Assembly: GCA_913057195.1 (NCBI GenBank)
Contig: CAJXNL010000001.1
Coordinates: forward strand, 62,001-126,000
DNA from: an uncultured Wenzhouxiangella sp.
GTDB taxonomy: Bacteria; Pseudomonadota; Gammaproteobacteria; Xanthomonadales; Wenzhouxiangellaceae
Reading direction: 5' to 3'
Length of the DNA: 64,000 nucleotides
Positions within the stretch are counted from its first letter, which is position 1. Every line of letters starts with the position of its first letter. A model generated the notes under the pieces. It ran no database searches. It was not told the origin of the DNA and was given only the letters and a program-made list of their open reading frames with translations. Below, in pieces: positions 1 through 8,742 of this stretch. The position numbers and the translations under genes were made by a program.

Positions 1-340
1 ATCCGGTCAACTGCTGAGACGATTGATCCCATACAATCGCGAACATGTCACCGCCTAAGCCATTGCCGGTCGGCTCCATCAACCCCAAGGCTGCGTTCGC
101 TGCAATCGCAGCATCCACCGCATGCCCGCCCTGCTTGAGAATATCCAGCGCGATCTGCGTGGCCAATGGATGAGAGGTGGCTGCCATGCCATTTTGGCCC
201 ATCACCTCAGAACGCGAGGCAAAAAGCTCACCCGTGATTCGGTCATATGCCCAACTGGAGGATGTCAAAAACAGCAGCACCAAAAGCGCAATCAGTGGAT
301 GTGTATTCAGCGGCGTCGGCGACTTTCGAGTCATGGTCAT
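1..340 (-). CDS. ggt: Gamma-glutamyltransferase family protein, N-terminal part (cut by window edge)
   Basis: The first 113 codons can be read; the rest lies beyond position 1. The start is the ATG at 340, which gives a clear Sec signal peptide: a basic start (TRK), a run of Leu/Ile/Val at residues 16-25, and likely cleavage after SSSWA at residue 31. The mature part carries motifs of the GGT N-terminal region: GGHAVDAAIAANAALG, then EPTGNGLGGDMF. The second form is typical of the YwrD-like branch of the family. Such enzymes are Ntn-hydrolases that cleave gamma-glutamyl bonds (glutathione and related peptides) in the periplasm after self-processing. The catalytic Thr is outside the window, so activity cannot be judged. 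The gene is divergent from mdh. Family call firm; exact substrate unknown. Confidence 0.85.
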   Translation of the reverse strand, partial: MTMTRKSPTPLNTHPLIALLVLLFLTSSSWAYDRITGELFASRSEVMGQNGMAATSHPLATQIALDILKQGGHAVDAAIAANAALGLMEPTGNGLGGDMFAIVWDQSSQQLTG

Positions 341-442
341 GGTGGACTCCCTTTAACTTCGGTCTCAATATAGCCAAAGCTCGAGGGTACCGCAAACGCA
401 GTCCGACGTGTGCCGACTCAGCCAAACAGGGGTCAAGTAAGC

Positions 443-448
443 TAAAAT
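443..448 (+). promoter_or_regulatory. Possible -10 element of mdh
   Basis: TAAAAT lies 35 bases before the mdh ATG in the 143-base gap between the divergent ggt and mdh genes. No good -35 hexamer sits 16-18 bases upstream, so this is a weak prediction. Confidence 0.25.
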
Positions 449-483
449 AGAGACATTAAGAAGCCGTATTGGAGAAACGTTCA

Positions 484-1461
484 ATGAAAGCGCCCGTTCG
501 CATTGCTATCACAGGTGCTGCTGGTCAAATTGGCTATCAGCTCATCTTCCGAATTGCTGCCGGAGACATGCTCGGCAAAGATCAGCCCGTTATTTTGCAG
601 CTGATCGAAATCCCACCCGCACTCGAGATGCTTAAGGGTGTTGTTATGGAGGTTGATGATTCAGCGTTTCCACTGGTTCAGGACATCATCGCCACCACAG
701 AACTTGACGAGGGCTTTAATCAGGCAGACTATGCAATATTGGTCGGTTCAAAACCCCGTGGCCCTGGTATGGAACGGGCTGATCTGCTGAGCGCGAACGG
801 CCAAATCTTTGGACCACAAGGGGCCTCAATGAACCGAGTCGCCAGCCGTGACGTCAAAGTCCTCGTGGTTGGCAACCCAGCCAATACAAATGCGTTGATT
901 GCTCAGGCCAATGCGCCTGATTTGCCCCCTGAAAACTTCACTGCAATGACTCGGCTGGATCACAATCGAGCATTGGCACAACTGGGACAAAAACAAAGTG
1001 TTCATCATGCCAGCATCCGCAACATGACAATCTGGGGAAACCATTCTTCGACGCAGTACCCAGACCTTCATCATGTCAACATCGATGGAAAGCCAGTGAT
1101 GCCTCACGTTGATCAAACTTGGTATGAATCTGAGTTCATTCCAACCGTTCAACAACGCGGAGCCGCCATCATCAAAGCGCGCGGCGCATCCAGTGCTGCA
1201 TCAGCGGCCTCCAGTGCCATTGACCACATCAGAGACTGGGCCCTTGGAACGCCAGAGAATGATTGGGTTTCTATGGCAGTGCCTGCCGATGGGAGTTATG
1301 GGATCGAGCCGGGCGTGATCTATTCCTTCCCCTGCCGCTGCAATGATGGGCATTGGGAAATCGTACAAGGGCTAGAAATCAATCCTTTCTCACGCGAGCG
1401 GATGGATGCAACCGACCAAGAACTTCGCCAAGAGCGCCAGGCGGTCGAAGATCTTCTATAG
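484..1461 (+). CDS. mdh: Malate dehydrogenase (NAD-dependent)
   Basis: Converts malate to oxaloacetate with NAD in the TCA cycle, in the cytoplasm. The protein has 325 residues, the usual length of the group found in beta- and many gammaproteobacteria. Visible features are the Rossmann motif GAAGQIG (residues 11-17), the substrate-binding loop [13 protein letters not shown], the NPANTNAL strand, the catalytic Asp159 in TRLDHNRA and the catalytic His187 in [10 protein letters not shown]. The start is the ATG at 484, preceded by GGAG at 471-474; an in-frame TTG at 469 would add five residues and has no ribosome-binding site. It converges on the DAHP synthase gene with only 9 bases between stop codons, too little for a separate terminator. 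Confidence 0.96.
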   Translation: MKAPVRIAITGAAGQIGYQLIFRIAAGDMLGKDQPVILQLIEIPPALEMLKGVVMEVDDSAFPLVQDIIATTELDEGFNQADYAILVGSKPRGPGMERADLLSANGQIFGPQGASMNRVASRDVKVLVVGNPANTNALIAQANAPDLPPENFTAMTRLDHNRALAQLGQKQSVHHASIRNMTIWGNHSSTQYPDLHHVNIDGKPVMPHVDQTWYESEFIPTVQQRGAAIIKARGASSAASAASSAIDHIRDWALGTPENDWVSMAVPADGSYGIEPGVIYSFPCRCNDGHWEIVQGLEINPFSRERMDATDQELRQERQAVEDLL

Positions 1462-1470
1462 CAGGCCCCG

Positions 1471-2841
1471 CTAGGCGATGCTTCGGTGCTTTTTCACGAC
1501 CAGCATCGCCAACTCTAGTGCCTGCTCATAATTCAGACGCGGATCAACGGTCGTTTTGTACGCAGTCACGAGGTCAGTTTCGCTCAAGCGCCTGGCACCA
1601 CCAATACACTCGGTCACGTTTTCGCCGGTAAGCTCTAGGTGGAGCCCGCCTAAACGCGATCCGTGGCTGGCATGAATATCGATCGCTTGCTCTACCTCGG
1701 CCTGGATATTATCAAAATGCCTCGTTTTGTAGCCATTGCTCGTCTTTTCTGTATTGCCATGCATTGGGTCACAGATCCAAAGCACGGGCGAGCCAGTGGC
1801 TTTGACGGCATCAATGAGCCCAGGCAGCTGATCGGCGATATTGGCGGCGCCAAGACGGTGGATCAGCACCACACGCCCCATCTCATCGTCAGGATTAATA
1901 CGCTTTAGGAGCGCCTGCACGTCACGCCCAGTCATACCGGGGCCCACTTTGATGCCCACCGGATTTCGAATTCCACGCATCAACTCGATATGCGCGCCAT
2001 CGACTTGAGCGGTTCGCAGCCCCACCCAAGGCAGGTGAGCTGATAAATTGAAATGGCCCCACTGCCGCGGCACCTGTCTTGTCATCGCCGACTCGAATGG
2101 GAGATGCAAAGCCTCATGAGAGGTGAAAAAGTCCACACGCCTCAGCGCTCCTGGCGTTTGGCCTGTGATGGTCTCAACAAATCGCACGGAACTGCCGATG
2201 CTTTGACTGATCCGATGGAACTCTTCTGCTAACGGGGAGTGCTCGACCCAACCCAAATCCCAATACTCCGGATGGTGAAGGTCAGCAAAACCACCATCAA
2301 CCAGTCCTCGGACAAAATTCATGGTGATCGCAGAGTGCGAATACGCCTGCAACAACCGCTTAGGGTCAGGTGTTCGAGACGCTTGCGTAAAATCGGGTCC
2401 GTTGACTAAGTCACCTCGATAACTGGGCAAAGTCACGCCATCAATGGTCTCCATATCTTCGGAGCGAGGTTTAGCATACTGACCAGCAAAGCGACCGACC
2501 CGAAGCACCGGGATCTCGAGCCCATGAAGCATAATTAAAGACATTTGCAGGAGGACTTTCAATCGGTTGGCCACAATCGAAGGCTGACACTCCGAGAAAA
2601 GTTCTGCGCAATCGCCCCCCTGCAATAAGAAACGCTTGCCCTGCTGGGCCTCAGCAATTTGATTCTTCAGAGATAAAATTTCCCATGAAGTCACCAATGG
2701 AGGCAGCGCTTGAAGGGCTTGAAGCGCACCTTCCAATTCGGCCTGATCGGGATAGGTGGCCTGCTGCAATGCGGTTTTTTTCTGCCAGGAATCTGGCGTC
2801 CAATCTTGAGCTTGTCGGATCGGTTCAACCGGACTGGTCAT
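1471..2841 (-). CDS. 3-deoxy-7-phosphoheptulonate synthase, class II (DAHP synthase)
   Basis: First enzyme of the shikimate pathway: phosphoenolpyruvate plus erythrose 4-phosphate gives DAHP. At 456 residues it matches the class II (plant and actinobacterial type) family rather than the 350-residue class I AroF/G/H enzymes. Seen in the sequence: the metal-binding Cys78 in LLQGGDCAE, the substrate-binding VGRFAGQYAKPRSE (residues 116-128), a downstream HLELTGENVTEC stretch with the metal-binding Glu, and DPRLN near the C-terminus with the metal Asp. AAGGAAG lies just before the ATG. It follows dsbB by 36 bases in the same direction and may share its transcript. Because it is class II, its feedback control may differ from the E. 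coli enzymes; that is inference. Confidence 0.95.
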   Translation of the reverse strand: MTSPVEPIRQAQDWTPDSWQKKTALQQATYPDQAELEGALQALQALPPLVTSWEILSLKNQIAEAQQGKRFLLQGGDCAELFSECQPSIVANRLKVLLQMSLIMLHGLEIPVLRVGRFAGQYAKPRSEDMETIDGVTLPSYRGDLVNGPDFTQASRTPDPKRLLQAYSHSAITMNFVRGLVDGGFADLHHPEYWDLGWVEHSPLAEEFHRISQSIGSSVRFVETITGQTPGALRRVDFFTSHEALHLPFESAMTRQVPRQWGHFNLSAHLPWVGLRTAQVDGAHIELMRGIRNPVGIKVGPGMTGRDVQALLKRINPDDEMGRVVLIHRLGAANIADQLPGLIDAVKATGSPVLWICDPMHGNTEKTSNGYKTRHFDNIQAEVEQAIDIHASHGSRLGGLHLELTGENVTECIGGARRLSETDLVTAYKTTVDPRLNYEQALELAMLVVKKHRSIA

Positions 2842-2877
2842 GGTGCTGCTTCCTTGACTGAGTCTACAACGGCCTTT

Positions 2878-3390
2878 TCAAGAGGCCACTTGTCTGCCCC
2901 ATACCGCTGCAGTAAAAATAAACACAACGGCCACAACATACCAGATCAGCGTCCAAAAGGGCATCGACAGTCCCAGAAACGCCCAATCAATTTCTGCACA
3001 TTGTCCAGACCCTGTGAAGGCCTCGGTGACAATCTCAGCCCAACTGAACCCATACGACTGCATGAACTCCAGACCTGGCCCACAATCAGGAACTTCGTCT
3101 TCGGGTAGGCTTTGCAGCCAGACATGGCGATAAGCCGTTGTCAGACCCCAGCCTGCGCTGGCGAGCATCGGAACGGCATACAAACGTCGACCCCATGGGC
3201 CCGGATTATGCAATAGCGCCAAGAGGGCCACGACCAAGATCCCCATAAAGCCAAATCGCTGCAACATGCACAACGGACAGGGTTCTAGTCCCAATGCAAA
3301 TTCTGCAAAATACGCATAGCCCAATAAGCCAATGCACATCATGGCCAACCAGGCAAACGGCGCGCGTCCATCTACAAAATAGGCTCTCAT
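2878..3390 (-). CDS. dsbB: Disulfide bond formation protein B
   Basis: Inner-membrane quinone reductase that reoxidises DsbA, so driving disulfide formation in the periplasm. The 170-residue protein has four hydrophobic spans and both functional cysteine pairs: Cys38-Cys41 in EPCPLC within the first periplasmic loop, and Cys103 with Cys131 in the second. Arg44 after the first pair fits the quinone-binding Arg of the family. The ATG at 3390 overlaps the stop of the unknown upstream gene by four bases (ATGA), pointing to one transcript with yajC-secD-secF. No dsbA is present in the window. Confidence 0.93.
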   Translation of the reverse strand: MRAYFVDGRAPFAWLAMMCIGLLGYAYFAEFALGLEPCPLCMLQRFGFMGILVVALLALLHNPGPWGRRLYAVPMLASAGWGLTTAYRHVWLQSLPEDEVPDCGPGLEFMQSYGFSWAEIVTEAFTGSGQCAEIDWAFLGLSMPFWTLIWYVVAVVFIFTAAVWGRQVAS

Positions 3391-3839
3391 CGTCCTTCAG
3401 ACAGAACGGTGGCGATCAAGTAAATCTCAGCGCTCTCTGGCGTGGCTTCGCCATCCGCTCGCGACAGGCTCATCTCCACCGCTTGGCCCAAGGGTGCGCC
3501 CAAGAGTGCATCAGTAACATGCGCCCAGGCCTGGGTTGAACTGTCCCATGTTGAAACATCAACGGTCAGCCAGACAGAGCCCTCAGGAGCAAACGGATCT
3601 GCCACTGGCTCTAGAGCAAATGTCAGCAAGTGGCTTTCTGGAATTTCTAAAACACCCTGGCCTTCGCTCAGCTCGACGACTTGTTCGGCCTCATATGGCT
3701 CACCATTGAGCCACAGTGATATCTCAACGGCAGACGGGGTGTCCACAGCTTCAGTGCTGGCCATGACCCATTGGGCCCCGAACAGCAATGAGATCATCAC
3801 GATGCTTAGGGTGATGCGTTGCAAGGAAATGATGCTCAT
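3387..3839 (-). CDS. Unrecognised secreted protein between secF and dsbB
   Basis: I do not recognise the family. The 150-residue protein has a convincing Sec signal peptide: Arg8, a hydrophobic stretch from residue 9 to 22 and likely cleavage after WVMA (residue 27). The mature part is acidic, has no cysteine and looks rich in beta strands (ISLWLNGEPYEAEQVVELSE, SVWLTVDVSTWD, AEIYLIATVLSEG). It overlaps secF upstream and dsbB downstream by four bases each (ATGA), so translation is probably coupled to both. The position suggests a periplasmic or anchored role linked to export or folding, but that is inference from context. The reading frame is intact and uses codons like its neighbours. Confidence 0.8.
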   Translation of the reverse strand: MSIISLQRITLSIVMISLLFGAQWVMASTEAVDTPSAVEISLWLNGEPYEAEQVVELSEGQGVLEIPESHLLTFALEPVADPFAPEGSVWLTVDVSTWDSSTQAWAHVTDALLGAPLGQAVEMSLSRADGEATPESAEIYLIATVLSEGR

Positions 3840-4801
3840 CCCTGCCTGAACCTTTCTGGCAAGACTTCAGTATCAGGCTGATCCGCGCCCTCTTTTTCTA
3901 CAGGCATCAGATCCTGTTTTGAGACGCCCAGCATAATGGCTGCATTCCCTGCCACGTAGATTGATGAGTATGTTCCAACAATTACGCCCATAATCAAAGT
4001 ATAGGCAAAGGCATGGATGATCTCGCCTCCAAAATAAAACAGCGCAATCAAAACCGCCATGGTGGTCAATGATGTCATTAAGGTTCGGCCCAGCATTTGA
4101 TTGATGGATAGATTGGTCAGATCGATTGCGGTGCCTTTTCGTTTCACTCGGAAGTTCTCACGCAAACGGTCATAGACCACGATCGTATCGTTGAGCGAGT
4201 AGCCAATCACAGCCAAAATGGCCGCGACCACGGTCAAATCAAAGCTCATTTGGAACAATGACAAAAGCCCCAGCACGATGAGGACATCGTGCACCAACGC
4301 CGCAACGGCACCCACGGCGAAACGCCATTGAAACCGCAAAGACACATAAATCAAAATTCCAAAAAGCGCATACAGCAAAGCCAGACCACCCTGCTCTGCA
4401 AGCTCTTCGCCCACCTGCGGGCCAACAAACTCAACGCGCCTAAGATCCACTCCAGCATTGTCAGCTGCCAAGGCTTCCAACACGCGCGTGCTCAAATCTG
4501 CCCCTCCCTCGCTGCCGTCCTCTGCGGGGATCCGGACCACGATGTCGCGTGCGGATCCAAAGGTTTGGACTGTGAATTCTGCAAAACCTGCATCGGTCAG
4601 GGTGCTTCGCACGTCATTAAGTTCAGGCGATTCGCTGTATGACAGCTCAATTAGGGTCCCGCCTGTAAAATCCAGCCCAAAATTGAGCCCCCGCAAAGAC
4701 AACGAACCAATGCTCAGGAGGATGAGCACCACGGAAAAGACAACCGCAAGCTTGCGTTGCCCCATGAAGTTGATCGCTGTATTGGATTTAATAATGTCCA
4801 T
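3836..4801 (-). CDS. secF: Protein translocase subunit SecF
   Basis: Inner-membrane partner of SecD; together they use the proton gradient to pull exported proteins to the periplasmic side after SecA-driven translocation. The 321-residue protein has one membrane span near residues 18-36, the family motif GLDFTGGT (42-49), a periplasmic domain to about residue 130 and five further spans. A conserved VIGYSLNDTIVVYDRLREN segment lies in the C-terminal membrane part. It begins nine bases after the secD stop and its stop overlaps the next gene. C-terminal tail QPDTEVLPERFRQG is hydrophilic. Confidence 0.95.
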   Translation of the reverse strand: MDIIKSNTAINFMGQRKLAVVFSVVLILLSIGSLSLRGLNFGLDFTGGTLIELSYSESPELNDVRSTLTDAGFAEFTVQTFGSARDIVVRIPAEDGSEGGADLSTRVLEALAADNAGVDLRRVEFVGPQVGEELAEQGGLALLYALFGILIYVSLRFQWRFAVGAVAALVHDVLIVLGLLSLFQMSFDLTVVAAILAVIGYSLNDTIVVYDRLRENFRVKRKGTAIDLTNLSINQMLGRTLMTSLTTMAVLIALFYFGGEIIHAFAYTLIMGVIVGTYSSIYVAGNAAIMLGVSKQDLMPVEKEGADQPDTEVLPERFRQG

Positions 4802-4810
4802 CTGTAATCC

Positions 4811-6670
4811 TTAGATCGACAAGGCTTGGACGCGCTTGCGATTGCCATAAATTAAGTTCACCACTGCGCGTGTGCCCAAGATGGCGGTAAACATGGAAGT
4901 CAAAATGCCCAGACTCAAAGTCACCGCAAAGCCTTTCACCGGCCCGGTGCCAAACATAAACAAAACAATGGCTGCGATCAGGGTGGTCACGTTGGCATCC
5001 GCAATGGTGGAAAAAGCCTTCCCGTACCCTGCTCTTATCGCTGTTTGTGGAGTATTGCCCAGTCTGAGCTCTTCTTTAATTCGCTCAAAAATTAATACGT
5101 TAGCGTCGACGGCCATGCCCACGGTCAACACAATGCCCGCAATGCCTGGCAACGTCAACGTGGCCCCCAACATAGACAATAACGCGACGATCAAAACCAA
5201 GTTTGCCGTCAGCGCCAAGTTCGCAATCAACCCAAACAACTTATAAAACACGGCCATCACAACCAAGACCAACGCAAAGCCAATAATCACCGATTGGAAG
5301 CCCTGGTCAATATTGTCTTGGCCCAGGCTGGGACCAACGGTTCGTTCTTCAATAATTTGCATGGGAGCAGCCAGCGCACCAGCGCGTAACAGCATAGCCA
5401 GCTGCGTGGCCTCTGTCGCTGTGCCCAACCCAGTTGTTTGGAAGCGCCTCCCAAAGGGCTCACGGGTCACGGCGGCTGAGATCACCTCTTCAACACGGCG
5501 CGTTGTGCGAACCTCTTCGCCATCCACGATCTCAGTTTCCGGGCGGTGCTCAATAAAGACAACTGCCATTCGATTGCCCACGTTTTCGGTGGTGTGCTCA
5601 AGCATCCGACGTGCCCCCACGCCGTCCAATGTCACCACCACATTTGGCTGACCAGACTGCTGATCAAACCCAGCTGCAGCACCTACCAAATTGTCACCCG
5701 ATGCAATCACCGTGCGTGACAGTAAGATGGGTTCTCCTTGCCGGTCGAAATACAGCCGCGATTGCGCAGGAACACGCCCGGTCCGCTGTGCTTCATACGG
5801 ATCATTTTGTTCATCGACACCGCGGTACTCGACCGTGGCCGTTGAGCCCAACACCCGTTTGGCTTCTGCAGTGTCCTGAACGCCTGGCAACTGCACCACA
5901 ATTCGGTTGGCCCCTTGTTGCTGGATAATGGGCTCAGATACGCCCAGCTCGTTGACGCGATTTCGAAGTGTGGTGATGTTTTGTTGAAGGGCATTTTGCT
6001 GCAGCTCTTGCAACACCGTCTCATCAATTTGGGCTTGAATATTGTAGGTTTCGGACCCGTCCCTATTTTCCAAGGTCAACTCAGGCAGATCTCTGGCAAT
6101 AATCCGACTGGCTTCCTCTCTGTCCTCTGGGCTTCTTAATTCAGCCACAATGTCGTTTCGATCAACTCGCACAGAGCGGTAACGAATCCCTGAATTTCTC
6201 AACACCAACCGGATGTCACTGACAAAACGCTCCAGCTGTTGAGCTCGAGCCGCGTCCATGTCCACTTCCATTAAAAAGTGCACACCACCCTGAAGATCAA
6301 GCCCCAGAACCATCGGCTCGGCTGAGATCGCGCGGAGCGAATCCGGCGTGGCCGGTGCCAGGTTAAGCGCCACCACATACTCATCACCTAAGCGCTCTCT
6401 CAGCGCGTCGGCCGCCCGGGCCTGGAGCTCAGTGGATTCAAACCGAACCAACAGACGCTGGGGCGTGAAGTCAATGCCTTTTGACTCGATATTGATGCCA
6501 TCCAATGATCGCTGGATCTCGGCCGGGAATTCATCGGGCAATTCAAACCCTCGGGTCGATGAGATCTGAACCGATGGGTCGTCACCGAACAAGTTGGGGA
6601 GCGCATAAATCGCTCCCAAGCCCAACGCCACAATCAAAAGGGCATACTTCCATGCGGGGAATTTATTCAT
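4811..6670 (-). CDS. secD: Protein translocase subunit SecD
   Basis: Larger half of the SecDF accessory complex of the Sec translocon. The 619 residues show the expected plan: an N-terminal span (about 8-27), a long periplasmic region with the SecD motif GLDLQGGVHF (123-132), and a C-terminal block of five spans starting near residue 455. That block contains GMAVDANVLIFERIKEEL, whose Asp is the conserved proton-pathway residue. Its ATG at 6670 shares one base with the yajC stop (TGATG). The yajC-secD-secF order is the usual one. The tgt and queA genes that often precede yajC are replaced here by the SUF operon. Confidence 0.96.
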   Translation of the reverse strand: MNKFPAWKYALLIVALGLGAIYALPNLFGDDPSVQISSTRGFELPDEFPAEIQRSLDGINIESKGIDFTPQRLLVRFESTELQARAADALRERLGDEYVVALNLAPATPDSLRAISAEPMVLGLDLQGGVHFLMEVDMDAARAQQLERFVSDIRLVLRNSGIRYRSVRVDRNDIVAELRSPEDREEASRIIARDLPELTLENRDGSETYNIQAQIDETVLQELQQNALQQNITTLRNRVNELGVSEPIIQQQGANRIVVQLPGVQDTAEAKRVLGSTATVEYRGVDEQNDPYEAQRTGRVPAQSRLYFDRQGEPILLSRTVIASGDNLVGAAAGFDQQSGQPNVVVTLDGVGARRMLEHTTENVGNRMAVVFIEHRPETEIVDGEEVRTTRRVEEVISAAVTREPFGRRFQTTGLGTATEATQLAMLLRAGALAAPMQIIEERTVGPSLGQDNIDQGFQSVIIGFALVLVVMAVFYKLFGLIANLALTANLVLIVALLSMLGATLTLPGIAGIVLTVGMAVDANVLIFERIKEELRLGNTPQTAIRAGYGKAFSTIADANVTTLIAAIVLFMFGTGPVKGFAVTLSLGILTSMFTAILGTRAVVNLIYGNRKRVQALSI

Positions 6671-7002
6671 CAGGAAAGGTTCTTAATTGTGCCTTTAGGG
6701 ACCACTTGGGCAATGGAGTGGCGCTGAATGTTGACTTCGACGCCCTCACTGACCTCGACAGTGACAAAACTATCAGCCAACGCGCTCACTCGACCAAGAA
6801 GACCGCCTGCGCTGACCACCTCGTCACCGACCGAAAGACCCTCCACCAAGGCTTTGTGCTCTTTGTTTCGCTTCATTTGCGGGCGAATCAGCAAAAACCA
6901 AAAGATCACCACAATCAAGATCAGTGGTAACAGGCTGGCAATTAAGCTTGGCGCCTCTGGCTGGGCACTTTGTGCCATTGCGCTGGCAATCAAGAAATCC
7001 AT
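6670..7002 (-). CDS. yajC: Preprotein translocase subunit YajC
   Basis: Small single-span inner-membrane protein that associates with SecDF. The 110-residue product has a membrane helix at about residues 20-41 ending in RPQMKRNKEHK, the typical YajC junction, followed by a small beta domain (LSVGDEVVSAGGLLGRVSAL). The start is the ATG at 7002. It lies 55 bases downstream of the SUF operon in the same direction. RNA could read through from sufU or start in the gap; I found no convincing promoter or terminator there. Confidence 0.95.
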   Translation of the reverse strand: MDFLIASAMAQSAQPEAPSLIASLLPLILIVVIFWFLLIRPQMKRNKEHKALVEGLSVGDEVVSAGGLLGRVSALADSFVTVEVSEGVEVNIQRHSIAQVVPKGTIKNLS

Positions 7003-7057
7003 GGTTTAACCTCGATTTTTGTCAGATCAATACAGCCCCCTATTATCGCACAGCGCA

Positions 7058-7489
7058 TCAGGTCAAGCCAGATGGGATCTGCATTGCTTCCAGCACGGTT
7101 TTCCAAGGCAAATAGGCGTTGGCTCGGCGGGCCGGAAACGCGCCAACCGACCGTAAATGATTAAGCTGACCGAGTGCTTCAACAGGTGGCCGGTCGGCAT
7201 CATCCATCAGCGCTTGAAACGCTTCAAAAGCCGGCAAAATCTCATCCACGCCCCGCCCCTCAAGCCACTCAGTCAGCATTGACGCACAGGCCTTGGTGAC
7301 CGCACAGGCCTCGCCTGAGAACTGAGCTTTTTCGATGGTGCGCTCTGTGACTCGCAGCCACATCTGAATATCATCACCGCACAGGGCGTCTGTCCCTCGA
7401 GCACTGTGGGTGGCATCGGCCATGGATCCAAAATTATTCGGCGCCTTGTTATGCTCGAGAATGACCTTCTGATAGAGCCGGTCGAGCAT
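7058..7489 (-). CDS. sufU: SufU-type iron-sulfur/sulfur-transfer protein, atypical cysteine set
   Basis: Member of the SufU/IscU-like family that accepts sulfur from SufS in SUF operons. The 143-residue protein keeps the first conserved Cys (Cys37, in LCGDD, with Asp39) and the second (Cys62, in GEAC). At the third canonical site, usually Cys in an RxKCATLPW context, it reads RRANAYLPW with Asn124. A new cysteine, Cys68, replaces the Ser of the usual ASASM motif (here ACASM). The DNA reads cleanly in frame through this region, so it is not a frameshift. The start ATG overlaps the sufS stop (TAATG). It is last in the suf operon, and no sufE is present nearby. Family firm; whether it binds zinc or a cluster in the normal way is open. 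Confidence 0.9.
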   Translation of the reverse strand: MLDRLYQKVILEHNKAPNNFGSMADATHSARGTDALCGDDIQMWLRVTERTIEKAQFSGEACAVTKACASMLTEWLEGRGVDEILPAFEAFQALMDDADRPPVEALGQLNHLRSVGAFPARRANAYLPWKTVLEAMQIPSGLT

Positions 7490-8742
7490 TACTGCTTGAG
7501 CATCCCTTGCGCACGCTCCAGCGCCGCCACAAATGCCTCCACCTCCTCGAGGGTGTTGTAGGCTGCAAAGGACACTCGCGCTGTCGCAGGCACATCAAAA
7601 AACTGCATTGCCGGCATGGCGCAGTGGTGGCCAGTGCGCAGCGCGACGCCGAAATGATCAACAATTGTCCCAATGTCATTGGCGTGCGCCCCCTCCATCA
7701 CGAACGACACCACCGGTCCTTTTGCGCGTGCCTGGCCAATGATCCGCAACCCCTCAAACGCCGATAAGCGCTCGGTGGTGTATGCCAACAGGCGCTGCTC
7801 ATGTTCAGCAATGGCTTCAATCCCCCAATCATCCAGAAAATCAATGGCCGCTTTCAGTCCAATGGCGCCCGCGATGTGTGGGGTGCCGGCCTCAAACTTA
7901 TGCGGAATCTCGTTGAAGGTGGTCTTGTCCAGTGTGACATGCTCAATCATTTCGCCACCCCCTTGCCATGGAGGCATCGCTTCGAGGTGCGCTGCCCGCG
8001 CCCACAGCGCGCCGATGCCGGTGGGGCCATACATTTTGTGTCCCGACACACAGTAAAAGTCACAGTTGAGTGCTTGGACATCGACATTCAGATGCGGTGT
8101 CGCCTGAGCGCCGTCGACCAACACCGGCACACCACGGTCTTTGGCGATTTGGCAAATATCGGCCACGGGATTGACTGTCCCCAGAGCATTGGACACGTGG
8201 ACCACCCCGACAAGCTTGGTGCGCTCATTGATCAGTTCAGACACTTGGTCAAGCAACAGCTCACCGTTGCCATCCATCGGAATGACTTTTAACGTCGCAC
8301 CGGTGTGCTCGCACAGCATTTGCCATGGCACAAGGTTGGCGTGGTGTTCCATGTGAGTAATCAGGATTTCGTCGCCAGCGCTCAACGTGGGCCGGACAAA
8401 CGAATTGGCGACCAAATTGACCGACTCTGTGACACCCCGCGTAAAGACAATTTCTCGGTCGCTGGGCGCGTTGAGAAACCGTGCCAACCCTGCTCGCGCA
8501 GCCTCAAATGCCTCTGAGGCTTCCACCGAGAGCTGGTGAACGCCGCGGTGAACGTTCGCGTTGTAGTCGCGATAATACCCATCGATTGCTTCGATGACCT
8601 GCCGGGGCCGCTGGCAAGTGGCGGCGTTGTCGAGATAAACCAGAGGCTTGTCGTGCACGCGACGCTGAAGGATTGGAAACTCGCGTCGAATGGCCTCAAC
8701 ATCAAGCCCCCTCACGTCCTTGTCAGCGCGCTCAGCCGTCAC
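7489..8742 (-). CDS. sufS: Cysteine desulfurase SufS
   Basis: PLP enzyme that takes sulfur from cysteine, leaving alanine and an enzyme persulfide for iron-sulfur assembly. The 417 residues include the PLP lysine Lys236 (SGHKMYGP), the THMEHHAN cofactor region and the persulfide cysteine Cys374 in RTGHHCAMPAM, the signature of group II desulfurases. The start is GTG directly after the sufD TAA, with GAGG upstream in the end of sufD. Group II enzymes need a partner such as SufE or SufU to accept sulfur; the only candidate here is the unusual SufU encoded next. Confidence 0.95.
   Translation of the reverse strand: MTAERADKDVRGLDVEAIRREFPILQRRVHDKPLVYLDNAATCQRPRQVIEAIDGYYRDYNANVHRGVHQLSVEASEAFEAARAGLARFLNAPSDREIVFTRGVTESVNLVANSFVRPTLSAGDEILITHMEHHANLVPWQMLCEHTGATLKVIPMDGNGELLLDQVSELINERTKLVGVVHVSNALGTVNPVADICQIAKDRGVPVLVDGAQATPHLNVDVQALNCDFYCVSGHKMYGPTGIGALWARAAHLEAMPPWQGGGEMIEHVTLDKTTFNEIPHKFEAGTPHIAGAIGLKAAIDFLDDWGIEAIAEHEQRLLAYTTERLSAFEGLRIIGQARAKGPVVSFVMEGAHANDIGTIVDHFGVALRTGHHCAMPAMQFFDVPATARVSFAAYNTLEEVEAFVAALERAQGMLKQ

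Noticed and set aside
7042-7066. TTGACC and GATAAT (minus strand) as a yajC promoter
   Set aside because: The spacer is 13 bases, too short for sigma-70.
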